Shown here: one piece after another, positions 45,809 to 57,983 of the stretch
Layout of the letters: each line of letters starts with the position of its first letter
How positions within the stretch are numbered: position 1 is the stretch's first letter
Source: Halichondria panicea
Taxonomy: Eukaryota > Porifera > Demospongiae > Suberitida > Halichondriidae
Direction of reading: 5' to 3'
Assembly (NCBI RefSeq): GCF_963675165.1
Contig: NC_087387.1
Span: 3,684,990 to 3,748,989 of the forward strand
Length of the DNA: 64,000 bases
The notes under the pieces: model-generated
Seen by the model: only the letters and a program-made list of their open reading frames with translations
Database searches by the model: none
What the model was told of the DNA's origin: nothing
Made by a program: the position numbers and the translations under genes

Positions 45809-47587
45809 CAAATTTAATGTCACATGGATTGCATGAGCAATATAGAACGTCCAATGATTGAGAGCTTAGTAAACACAAAGTATGTTTTCGTTTATTAGTA
45901 TTGGCTCTCAAGGTAAACATGAATCTAGTAACAATATAACAGACAAAAATATAAGCCCCATAGACTATCCACCCTCATATGGAGTTATTGCAAACAAACA
46001 ACTACTAGGAACTTTACACATATGCAAGCATACAACTAAAGTGTACACAATAGAAAACGCAATACCATACAGTGAGAAATTTTCGAGGCACTTAAATTTC
46101 GTGAAATGGCGAAGATGGTACCAACTATTTGCACACATATTGTGGATTCACAGTCACATAAAATTAAACTAGCAACGTACAATGTACATTCAGAACTTAT
46201 TCATTATCAACCTTCATGAGTGCTTCACTCCACTCTATGGGACACCCTAGATTGACCTACTATAGGTATAGTTGTGTGTACGTTTGTTGGTATTGCTTAA
46301 TTCGATAGTACACAGCTGTCAATGCAAACATAGATACGTAGTGTACAGTACTATACGCTAGCATACATTGTAATGTTGATTGTTCATGCACGTGAGGAAA
46401 TAATTATGCCAGCCAAATATAGCGCTAAGCATATGCACTCACTACATCAGCCATATTCTAAATTTGTGGAAAGATACATGTATACAATAAGAATAAAAGC
46501 TGTTTAGATTCAGTCTGCAGCTCTATTTGGGGAGACATACGTAATTATATTGTAATACCAAGAATACACTCCTGGTAATACCAATAGGAATCATAATTTT
46601 GAGGGCAAGGCTCCATTTGTAGAGCATTGCTGTCGTTAAGGGAACATACGTATATGATTGTAATATACCAAACAACTATGGGAGAATTATTTAATGTGTG
46701 AAGGTTTCATTAATAATTGTTAAACACTTGGTGGTCATGAATAATTAAGATTAGTACACTCACAGATGGCTCCACTGTCAATAATCGTTGGATTTTCCCA
46801 GGTAAAGTCCCTACACTGTGTCTTGGCCAGTCAGCTCTTAATAGGTGCTTCACCTAATGAAGCATCTAATGCAATGAAGCATTAGGTGGTTATGTGCATT
46901 ATTTAATAGATACACTACATGTAGGTGCACGGACACATCGTACATACACAGAGGATTTCAGTGCTAGCTAGAAATTAAATGTTAATAATAATCAATTTTA
47001 GTAATGTATATAGTGTAGTGTGCCTGATAAATTTTTCTCCCCCTATATATTCTTAAATACGATTATATTCTCATTAACGTGTCATTAACGTGTCTGGATT
47101 TCCCTTAGAACCTCAGAAAATTTTGGCTGGGCATTATCTGTCAAGCAGTATATATAACTGTGCATCAGATGTATTCGGAAGTAATATGACTTTTTCGTTG
47201 GTAACTGATCAATTAATCTTTCCCGGAGCCGCTACTTGCCTCGAGGCAGCAATAATATAAAAATTATTATTATTATCGTCATAATTATAATTATTGATCA
47301 CACATTTCAAGCAAGAAGACACTTTCCAAATACATTATGATGCACAGTTATGCTAGTTCGATACTATTTTCTTTTGTACATACGTACAGTGCATGGGGCT
47401 ACATCGTGTTTATTCATAAATGTATTTGGGTGGGCACACACAAAGTGAAACTGGGGGGGTGTGACTGTGTCCATGAATTATGTGCACTGGCTATGAGCTA
47501 GCTATAGTACACAGGCGCCATTATTGCAATAATTTCCCCTGGTAAAATCCCCTATTTGTACCACCCAGATATATCACTCCAGATAAT

Positions 47588-48310
47588 ATATTCTAGTGCC
47601 ACAGCTAGAGATTACTCTCAATATTTCGAGCATTGGGACAACTACGTTGACCTAACATCAATAAAAAATGTCTGATGGTTATACAGGCATGAAGACTAAC
47701 CAAACAACCTAAAACCAAATACAAATAATTTTTTATGATGTGATTTACTTGACGTGACTGTGCATAAAGTAGCAGAGATTGTTGAAAAGGCTATCAGTAC
47801 CTACTATATGATGCTAACACTTGAACAGACTGTGGGAACGAAAAAGTTTCGACTTTCAAGCAAACCTAGAAGACACTGGCTTGCAAGGTGCAACACCACA
47901 ACACACCATTCGGTGGAGTATACCAAAAACGTCTAGAGATAATTATAGACTTGTGTACATATGGACCAAATCCAGAAAAATGATCTGATTTCTCGTGCCT
48001 TCCTTCGTACACCTGTGCGATTACATGAAGGCATAACTTACAAAACTGTCACTGGAAGTGTTCTTGGATAATAATTTGTCACACAGAACGCACCACACAC
48101 ACAGTTTATGCATTCAGCCAGATATGAAACCTATTGGTGTGCAGCCATGCATGGGCAGTGTACCTGATGATACCGGCTACTTATTGGGGGATTTTATACT
48201 TTAACTATTAACTATTAACAACCCTCTAACTGGAAGTGAGAGCTGCCCACAAGAATATACAGAGTTGAGAATTCTAGATGACACCAAAGTATGCGCATAT
48301 ATAGACTAAA
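47588..48310 (+). pseudogene. Decayed MPEG1 copy
   Basis: Separate short stretches in shifting frames resemble the intact MPEG1 upstream, in the same order: a block like its FDHWDNYTDVTS (around 47622-47660), one like TVQEVAETVDKAISRYY (around 47754-47810), one like SVLLHEGVVTKTV (around 48003-48056), one like ARQAKYSTYWCAA (around 48112-48152), GYLFGG (around 48176-48196), NNPLT with CPKYYTPLRML (around 48218-48275), and a final V-C. Frames change and stops occur between the blocks, and the signal peptide, the MACPF signature and the membrane helix are not found. It is therefore a broken partial duplicate about 2 kb downstream of the functional gene. Confidence 0.75.
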
Positions 48311-48631
48311 GGGATTAGAAACGGATGTGGATGACGTCACAATTTACTGAGATGCGGTTAAGCATCCCTTTGATCTCATGCTGCTTTTTTGCAAGATACG
48401 AAAAGGCAATTACGAGAAAATGAGTAAACTGACTATAATTATTATGCTTAACCTTATTTGTACCCTCAACTTCAGTAGAAACTATATAACCTTATGTTGT
48501 AATGTACTTGAAGCAGATATTACAGTCATGTAGATTTATATTTTGTTGCTGTATAGCAGTAAGAGTTTATTAGGACTCTTGATAGCAGATATGCTATGTA
48601 CAGGTAATATAGTATAATAATTATGGCCAGT

Positions 48632-48767
48632 ATATGATAGCAAGTGGCCGTACTTCAGGGTGAGTTTTATGTAGTAAACATCTAGCTAGCATTCCGTGGC
48701 AAACCAAATGGCCGGTATATCGAGGTGGCCGTATTTCAGAGGGCTGGAATAGCGAGAGAGTCTACTG
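48632..48767. mobile_element. Partial CAGTGGACTC-type MITE
   Basis: The right end reads AATAGCGAGAGAGTCTACTG followed by TA, and inner words AAGTGGCCGTACTTCAGGG and TATCGAGGTGGCCGTATTTC match the element at 14963-15368. The left terminus is not recognisable. Confidence 0.6.
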
Positions 48768-49955
48768 TATATGCTGCATGCAGCATACTTTATAGCATCA
48801 ATTTATATTCATTATAACCTCGTGAAACGGCTACTATTACTCTACGTACGTTCTAACACTAAGCACGGACAAACTAGTTTTTTTTTGTTCTATTTTGTGC
48901 GCCACTGGACAGTCATATAAATACGATATTGTGTGCCAACACTCAACACCTACCCCAATTGTGTCATGTTTCCATGCATGTGTGGTATTTTTACTTCCAT
49001 CACATGTACATCTGAACACATCTAGCCTCGATCTCCGACCATTTTGGAGGGCATGGCCAGACTAAAATACACCCTCCATTATCTGGCGTGACATAATTAT
49101 ATGGACTCCGTTCCCTCGGCCAGCTCCATGGTCATGTTATATATATAAAATTGTAGAACAATTAATTAATCAGCATAGGTTCCGGGTCAGAGGCACAGTA
49201 CAGGTATGCATGCTTTAGTACAGTAGATCTATAGCCTCAAAACATAAATAGTTAGCTGACTTACTTAATGATATCTAATTAACATTCATAATGCAGCCAG
49301 ACCTTGGTAAGAAGAACATCGATTGGTAAACCCATACTGAAATTCATCAGATCTGCCACTGGTTTAGGTAAAGGTCATCCTAGATATAAACAGATTGCGG
49401 ACTCGACCTGTCCCCCCATGCATTATCCCATTCATAGATATCTTATGCATGTAGTATCTATGATCCATTAAATTTGATTCTCTAAAAGTTAGCAACGATA
49501 TCTCGCCAAGAAGCATGGTTTAATTGTTACCCCCCTCACACAGCTTGACGGTTACTAATAACATCCCCGTGCCACGTGCTCCCTCCTGCTCAACTGTGCC
49601 CTGCTCATAATTATGTAAAATTATGCATTTTTGGTCAATTTTAATGCAAAGCGATGTTCATTTTTTTGTAATCTCAATGGGGATTTTACAGGCCTCGAAT
49701 TAATTGTGCAGAACAAAATTATAAGCATAATTAATGCATCTACATGGGACTCATCGACACATCACAAGCCCGTCACCTAACAAATGTCATCATTAGCTTA
49801 CTGACATACAAATAATTATACTTCCCTTACAATGAAAAGTACACCCCTTTGAATTATGGCACAATTAGAGTGAAGTAATGTATGTATATGCATGCTGATT
49901 GTAAAAAAAAAGTGTACTTGCATGCATGAATTGGTTCAATTCTCAGTGTCGAATT

Positions 49956-52900
49956 TCACACCAACACATCTTCTTCTTCCAAATCATCGAGGTCATCTAT
50001 ATGTACAATTTGACTCGTGGCTTCAGTTTTTGATAATGTGATGGGATTAACGACTCCTGTAATTTGATCATCCTCACTGCTCCTGTCTGCTCTACACTTG
50101 CTGTATTGGGGAAAGTAGGTGCATGACCAAGACATTACTGTGTATAGTATACACATAACACAATGACCAATGTACGTACAGGATTGCAAGTTACTCATCA
50201 GCTAATCAGACAATTATATTGTCCAATGGGTGTAGCAAAGTCAATAACACCATCTCTATCTGCTAATACGCTGCTCTCATGCACTATGATCATCTCACTT
50301 CAGTAACTTGTGCATTGCCAGACCAATAAGAAGTCCAACCAACAGCAAAATAGGCAGGTAGTAAAACGAGAAGAGCAACCAATTAATGGGACTAACTTCC
50401 ACTCCTGCCTCAAACAAAAACAAGGACTCCTTAACAAGTGGGGTCGCATCGAGCAGCATCAGTACAATCAAGTTGAACAGCAATATCACTTCAAATGCAT
50501 TAGCCACTCTTGACTTATATGGTAGGAGATAAGAATATCCAGCTAGCAGGAACACAAGCGATAAGATTGAATAAACCTGCACAAAAAATGCAATTATAAC
50601 ACAAGGTTACACCAAACATTATGCGATCCTTAAAACTTAATAATTATACGCTCTGAAGTTCTTACCTGATAATGTGTACGTGCACGTACTACTCACATTA
50701 TTTCGAGGAAATGAGATCAGAAGAACCAGTAGTAATAATCTTCGTCCCAACTCCACACCTGACCACCATTTGCACTCCTCTTTGTAGGCAATAACCAATG
50801 AAGGAATGAACTTCTTGAAAAATGCAGGTATCTGTATCTGCAGCACAAAACAAAATTGTTGTTAATTATACAATTATGTCCCGATAGAGAAGTGATTAAA
50901 AGTGCATATTTCATAAGACCACAACATAGAAACGATTCTCAATAATTAATAGAATGTTTTCTAGCTAACCTGTTTGTTAAACTAACCTTCACAGAGATGA
51001 GCACGAAAGCGATGATGCTCGTGAAACAGATGAACAGAGCAGCGATAGAAAAGAGAGTCAGCAGCATATGCCACTGGCTAAAGCACTGCACACTCGCATC
51101 CACAAACCATCGCTGTGTGCAATCAGAACCAAAAGCATCACAAGTTAGAATTTACGGCCATACAACATACATGTACATAATTACTATATACAACTATACA
51201 TAATTTATAACTATTTGAGCATGAGACACTGTTACTTGCATGTAGGTAGTGAGAGTATGTTTTGGTGCTTTCCCCGGCCAATCGTAGTACCTTGCAAATC
51301 TACTACATGTATGTATGACTATGGTTGTGTTATCAACTCACGGCTGAAGTTCTCCCAGTAGAGTCTGGCAGCTGAGGACAGTTGAGTAATGAGATAGAGG
51401 TGTGGACCAGCTGAGGGTAGAGGAGAATCACTATCAGCCAATAACCATGGTGATTGAGAGACTTCATCTTGAGGAAATACTTTCTGCACAAAATACACTT
51501 TATAGTGAAAATCCATGAATTAATGTTGGTACTTACCGGACTATTTGAATAGTCAAACAGACAATAAAAGCTGTGATACTGGGAATATAGCGAATAAAGT
51601 ATGATGCAATTGGAGGTAAACTATTGAGCAGGCAAAAGTCGTATACAAAATAGAATCCCATAGCACTCTTCATGTACGTCATCTGAGGACAAAATCAGTA
51701 TTTATATAGCTCATAGAAGTGAAACATTGTGTCCGTGCATGTACTACAATTGAACTCACATACACTCCAACAGTATCAAAACTTTCTGGAAAAAACTCAG
51801 AAACATAAGGAGATATCTGCAAGTAAAAATGTTATGATTCGGATGACAATTAACATGTACATCTTACTTGTACGTAGAAAATAAGTGGGTAGAGCCATTG
51901 CGGTAATGGTCTGTCTATCAATGCTATGGCCGTGAGGGCCAAGATGTCAGCGAATACTAAATAAGGATTAGATGAATGTGTCAATATTCGTATGAAAATG
52001 GTAGTTTGCCGTACCAAGAACAATGAGCAAAGTGATGTATCCATTCGAGCAGCTGACACATTTATTGAGGAGAACACTCAATCCGTACTCTGCCTTGCAC
52101 GAGCCACACAAAATACCTATGTATAAAACTCGAAAAGGTAATTAAATTACACAATCAATCAAAATGGCACACGTTATAAACTACCGTATAGCGTGAAATT
52201 TTCGAGGCACTTATATTTCGTGGATTGGCCTCTAAAATCATTTTGTTGCACAATGTTCACGGAATGACTGCTTACCGGAAACCACGCCTTTAAATCTTTG
52301 CACGTTATAGCAGATAATTCTAAAATTTTCGTGGACTTAATTTTCGTGTAGGATTGCTAACCCATGAAATCCGCGAAAATTAAGCCCCTCGAAAATTCGT
52401 GCTATACGGTATTACAATTACATGTACACTGTAATTTTTGGGGGTTTTCAATAATCACTAGCTCACCCTCTCTCTCAGGTGTGCACTGCAGGTCCTGGTT
52501 ACTGTGAGTGTAAGTGTAGACACATTTCTGTGGGCCCAGACTGCTGTTGAGTGAGCACTGACAGTAACCAGGAGGACAGGGGTGGAAGAACAGGTTGGGA
52601 GTGCCCGCCTCAACATAGCCAGCCCAGTAGCTATCCTATATGCAGCAACATAAAATAAAGCTCCTAAATACATTTTAACTTGTCGTATACTTATAGATTT
52701 CCAGTACATACTTAGATCTGAGCTATGTACATTTCATAGCAACAATTATCCAGTCTCAACCGGTAAGTATTCACCCGTAAACTGATCTGATATTCACCAC
52801 TGACTTTGATGATGACACTGTCTTGATCATCTTCACATTCCACCACTTCAGGAATATCCAGACACTGACACGTGACAATCTGCTGAGATGAGGCTGAGTT

Positions 52901-55900
52901 GTCCGACATTAGCTGGTACCCTCCAGGACAAACTTCGGCTCGTATTGTGAAGTTTTCAGCCGATATCTATTAGACAGTGACCCCAGAATTAAATCTATAG
53001 TCAGATTGCAACAATTACAGTACCTATAGATGAAGTTACTTATCTCCTCATTCATGCTTGGTTTATAATAGTGGCTCATTGACAAAGTAATTATAAAGAA
53101 TAGACATGAAGACCTATATGTAGTATACAAAAAGAACATCAAATTAGGACTCACTGCAAGTGTTTCAAATGGTTCTCCCATGCCAATAGTCAGAGACGAC
53201 TGGTTAACAAGTTTAAGGAGAGCTTCCTCGTACTTGAGAGAGTATGTTATGGGAAACTCATCAGTGAGCAGGCCATTAGCGAACGATCCAGCTACCACAA
53301 CAATCTCAGGGTTAAATTTGATGGAAGGTGTGTCCTGAATGCGGAATCAAACAGTCAAAATTCAAAGTTCTCTAAAGGACACCCCTAAACCTTCAAACTG
53401 AGACGTTCCACTGTAGACACGAATGTAAAAACTTTTTACTCGATCTAGACTACGTACCTCAGTAACTTGAAAGAGTCGAGCATTTGTCGATGTGACTTGG
53501 TTAAATTCATCAATACCGCTGATAGACATTTGATATCTTTCTCCAGGCCAGGAGGTAACCTACGTGTGTGTGTACATTGCATGCAATATCATAATGAAGT
53601 ATTTACTTGCACCAAATCGAGTATTCACAGTTGTTTTAAACAAACGTACATGTACATGTATTGAGAAATACTTCTTAACTGACACCCCTGGACACCTAAT
53701 CCGGGTTAAAGGCCTGGTGTAAACGGGGCTATAGATCCCAAATAAAAAAACCTCAACGAATTAAGGCATATTAGAGCAACGGGTAACATTTAATTGTGCT
53801 CTTAATCGTGTGTTGAGGGACCCAAAGCCATTGCTAGTGTAATGGTGGTTTAATTGTCTGTTGTCACTGAACTCACTTCATCAATGTTAGCTGTTATCTC
53901 CGTTGCTAAGGTTCCTACATAGTGATCGACACTGTGAGAATCTGAGTAGCCTGTGTTAGTGTTGTTCCTGCGAGGATAGGAACAACACTTTATTCATACA
54001 TGTACCTGTGTCATTAAGCATAATTACTGTACACTGTACAGTACATAATTATAAGTGTGTACATGTATGCATAATTATATAGCTGTGATGTTGATGGATC
54101 TGCACAGTTGATGGAGCGAAGAGTAATTTGTCAATGAGCCCTGTATATTAATTGAGGGACCCAAGGCCTTTGTGCAACTTGCAAATAATATTATAATAAC
54201 TATTTCAATGCATGATTGTGTCCATTAACGTCACATGCATACATTTAAAAAATGGCACATACCATGCACATTAATCACGTGGAATGAGGATTATAATTAT
54301 GTACAGACATGTACACACACGTATCTTATACGCACCCAAAGTTCCAGATAGGCCAGTCCCGTAAGAAAGTATGTCTGAAATAGGGAGGGTTCTGACTGAA
54401 CCACGAACATTCACCGATTCTGGAAAGGTACAAGGCTGAGGCTAACACGGCACTGTTGTCTTGGAAATCTATATTAACCTGCATGCATGCATAACATTAT
54501 AGGTATAAGTATGTACATGTATGAGTTTGTGTATGTACGTACGTAGGTAAACAAATAACAAATAATTTATAAATCCCACAGTGCACACTACTATACAGTA
54601 AGGGACGCGAGGTACAGATACAATCAAGAGTGTACTTGAATTGTGGGGGAAGATAAACTGTATAAGGACAAATGCACAACAGTTGAAGATTATAAGGTCT
54701 CATGAGTATAAATTTGAACTCCCCAACAATTTCCCATACACTCTGTAACTGTCAGAGATTTATTATAGTACCACTCACATCCTCCCAGTCAGTGGGAGTG
54801 ACCAGCGTGTCCTCGTACGTGGCAAAACAGGCAGAGTTGTACAAGAGGCTCAGGAAAGCTGTTGATGTGCCCGGAGTGGTCACAGTGATAGCAGCTCCAA
54901 GCCTGCATGGGAAGACAATAAATTAATCATGCGTAAAAATGATGTTACTTAATCACCACAAAAACCAATTTTCTGGCGAACTATATGTATATGTTTTTGA
55001 GTTTACCTCCCTTTGTTGCCATTAAAGTTTATGTGTAGTCCTCTGTTAACCCTCATCTGTCCAAAAGAAAGTAAACTGAGGGCTCCTTCAACTGTATCAG
55101 TGTTATTGATGAACGAAAGGTCTCCAAAAAAGTCGACCAGGCTTCCAACAATCTGTAGCAATGCAACAAAGCTTAAAAAATTTTGCATTGCACAATTGCA
55201 CAGCATGAGAAATTCCTTACCCTGACTGATGCTCCAGAATTATTTATGAAATTATTGGTCCCGGAAAATCTGATAGGAGAGTACCCAATACTCACAATTC
55301 CATTTCGACCAGTGTTTCCAGAGAATGTACTGAAAATAAAAAATTTTCCTGGTTGTATGTACACTACATGTATAAGCATTGCTAAGTGTCGTGTCAAGGT
55401 AACCAGTGAGACAGTAAATATAAGTTATGTACATTCGATACCGTATAGAGGGTAATTTTCGTGGGGCAAAATATTCTGATTTTCGTGGTTGAAGGTGTAA
55501 CCACAAATATTTTACCCACGAATGAAGCGACCTTGCCTACCTTTACCTGCAGTGCAAGCAGCAACCACGAAAATATTACCCACAAAATGTCTCAATATTG
55601 CTGAACCACGAATATTTTGTCCCTCAAAAATTACCGATATACGGTAGTACTAAAGTAAATCTCCTCCTGTTTGACGAAAGGCATACCAGCTAGTGCTGGT
55701 GTGTTCGAATATTATAGAATATCCATTGAAAACGTCCGTACTATAGGATACTACCAAGGAATGTGCATGACATGCGAAATTTCTATTTTAGCACTTCATG
55801 CAAATTCACACATTCATTCGCCCACGTTTGAATTCTGCTAGCTACAGCCCTCTCTTCTTTTGTACACCCTTGATACTACATATCCCATATATACACACCC

Positions 55901-57818
55901 TTCAGGGCCTGTGGTGTACATCATTGTACCCTAGGGTCTATTGAAGTTCAGCCTACAATACAGAATGTGTACACAGCAACATTAAGAAGTGTTGACACTT
56001 CACCGTTGTAAATGTGGTTCATCATTGTACAAATGACCTACAATTGAACCATCGTGCAGTTGCATGTACTCCCTTGGGTACAAATTCAATACACTGGCCC
56101 TTGGATATCCATTGGTACAACTATTACATAGAACATTGACCTCTCATATAGGGACGAAGTGGTTGTACCATATTTGTGCATGCATTGTCTACATGCATCA
56201 ACCAGTCACACTTCGTTAGGTATTATTACTTGTACACAAAATGTACGTACCAATTGACAATGTCATGCCTCTCTGCTGTCACTCGCTGCTGGAATATCGT
56301 AAAGAGAGACACAACCACTGCAGCTCCAAATTCATTGACACTTTCAGGGCCTCTGTTTCCAGTGAAGTTGCAACCATCCAATCTAAAGTACATCCCATGA
56401 GCTCCTATATAGGTGTGTAAACATAGTAGTGTCAGCAGAGCGCAAGTAGATTTTTTGATGACCTTTTCGATTGTGATTGAACTATGTGCATATGCTATAT
56501 AAATTGGGATCACCACCGATGCGCATATACATGCCTACACTGTCTTACATGCATAAGTGCGAGCAATCATTGCATTTATAGATATCTGCACGCACTTGTG
56601 TACATTGTAGTTTCTTTGACAACTGACTACCATTATTATACGCATAGTTCAAGCTCACCTATGAACGAGGTAAAGACATACAAACCACCACCAGCTTCCC
56701 CTATATTGTCCTCAAAGTTGCATTCTCTAAAAACTGCCGTATGAGGAGGCACATAACTGTCTGTAGCTGACAGATAACTCAATTGCACACCAGCTCCTCC
56801 AAGGCCCCCGGTATTACGAACAATATTGACTCTAGTGAAAGTCAAAACATGTTGTGTACCATATCCATTCAAAAGAATGTATATTCCTCCACCGTATGAT
56901 CGCGCAAAGTTTCCGTGAAGTTTACAGTCAATCATATCTAGTATTACACTCTGATTAGACTCATCGATGAAGATTCCAATGCCCCCTCCTCTACCAGTGA
57001 ACACCCTATTCGACACAGCTCGTTCCGATGTGAGAAACTCTGATGATGCCAGTGCCATATTGTTGATAAACTCACAGTTTGAGATAGACACACGAGGTTG
57101 GTTTAGAAAGTTTGGATATTGAGAGTAACCTAATGCCACTGCTCCTGTATTACCTCGAACTATCTCAAACAGAATGCCAGTTCCTCTGTTGTAATGAAAA
57201 TGTGATCTTTCCAATTGCACAATCTCACAGTTGAAAATATCAAACACAGCTTCAGAGAAGTATCTACAATTATGTGAATCAGAGAACAGTCATACACATT
57301 GAGGGTCAATGTTATTTTGTTAATAGCACTTACGTGAAGGTGCAGTCCTGAACACTGACATTTTGTAGAGCTATTGCCCTGAAAGGATAGGAGCAATTGT
57401 TGAATTTGATATGTTGAAGGTAAAGCACGTTAGAATGATTGAAGTGCCAGGTGTAATCAATTCCCTCTTCCAATGGAGGAGGCTCATAACTGCATTCAAT
57501 AAAGCTGGTATTCTTGCTTCCGATTAGTATTAAGCTTAGTTCCCCAAAGTGAATTTGCTTTGTTAGTTCATAATAACCTGGCGGTAAGCAAACAGTGGTT
57601 GCTTCAGACCATGAGTTGTTAGCTGCTACAGTAAAATCCAATGCCTCTTGTAATGAATTGAACTGACTTGTTGTATTCTGGTAGAATATCGTAATGGTTC
57701 CAGGATGAGCATTTTCACAGTTTCGTTGGATTCCTCCTTCAACAGTTGAAGTTGAATGAAGTAGGAGCAGAGTTACAGAGATGATTTGGAGGTACATAGC
57801 TCTAACTCTCCATGCCAT
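49956..57818 (-). CDS. Secreted beta-helix / Cys-rich / multipass membrane protein (21 exons, 1241 aa)
   Basis: Exons: 57818-57334, 57263-56659, 56404-56251, 55329-55221, 55152-55007, 54902-54779, 54478-54336, 53967-53877, 53559-53458, 53334-53155, 52966-52775, 52635-52467, 52116-52015, 51956-51868, 51816-51760, 51682-51537, 51483-51342, 51112-50987, 50837-50697, 50576-50299, 50100-49956. The frame closes. The N terminus has a signal peptide (from M1, or better from M8: MYLQIISVTLLLLHSTS). Residues 30 to about 640 are parallel beta-helix-like: repeated N-N/G-N turns such as CNFTGNRG, CEFINNMA, NNFINNSGA and GGGI/GGGL. Then comes a Cys-rich stretch with CPPGYCQC and ILCGSCKAEYGLS (834 on), like GCC2/GCC3 modules, then about seven to nine hydrophobic segments (850-1190), and an acidic tail DDLDDLEEEDVLV. 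Likely a plasma-membrane receptor or channel-like protein with a large glycosylated ectodomain; function unknown. Exon 11's donor (GTGAAT at 52774) was chosen because reading on meets a stop. Confidence 0.75.
52184..52409. mobile_element. CCGTATAGCG-family MITE in the beta-helix gene
   Basis: CCGTATAGCGTGAAATTTTCG at the left faces CGAAAATTCGTGCTATACGG at the right, with TA on both sides (52182-52183, 52410-52411). The interior ACCACGCCTTTAAATC block also occurs at about 43030-43075 as a fragment. It lies in intron 12. Confidence 0.82.
55441..55644. mobile_element. CCGTATAGAGGGTA-family MITE, uninterrupted reference copy
   Basis: CCGTATAGAGGGTAATTTTC and AAAAATTACCGATATACGG are the ends, TA-flanked (55439-55440, 55645-55646). 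This 204-bp copy is the complement of the interrupted copy at 28896-29554 and shows what that site looked like before insertion. It lies between exons 3 and 4 of the beta-helix gene. Confidence 0.85.
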
Positions 57819-57983
57819 GCGCCAGTACAGTATACATGCAGTAGCTAGCTATAGCAAGATGACCTTTGCCTAGTTTGGGTGCAATCGAGGCTAAGTACCA
57901 TCATTGACCACTGCCTCGAATCTTGCGAATAGGCTATAGCGATCTTTACCTAATTGCTAAAACACAACCTTGATCTTGAGAAG
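57819..57983. promoter_or_regulatory. Bidirectional promoter interval, beta-helix gene / DUF4139 gene
   Basis: Only 165 bp lie between the two divergent start codons. No TATA box is placed suitably for both. The interval holds part of a TAGCCTCG-type sequence (CGAGGCTAAG near 57887). The two genes probably share a compact core promoter. Confidence 0.5.

Larger units (their letters stand above)
45809..49955. other. Interval between MPEG1 and the beta-helix gene
   Basis: AT-rich DNA holding the MPEG1 pseudogene (about 47588-48310), a short palindrome CACCTAATG...CATTAGGTG (46850-46888), a degenerate CCGTATA-family end near 46070-46110 and a partial CAGTGGACTC-type MITE (48632-48767). No intact exon was found. 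Confidence 0.55.
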
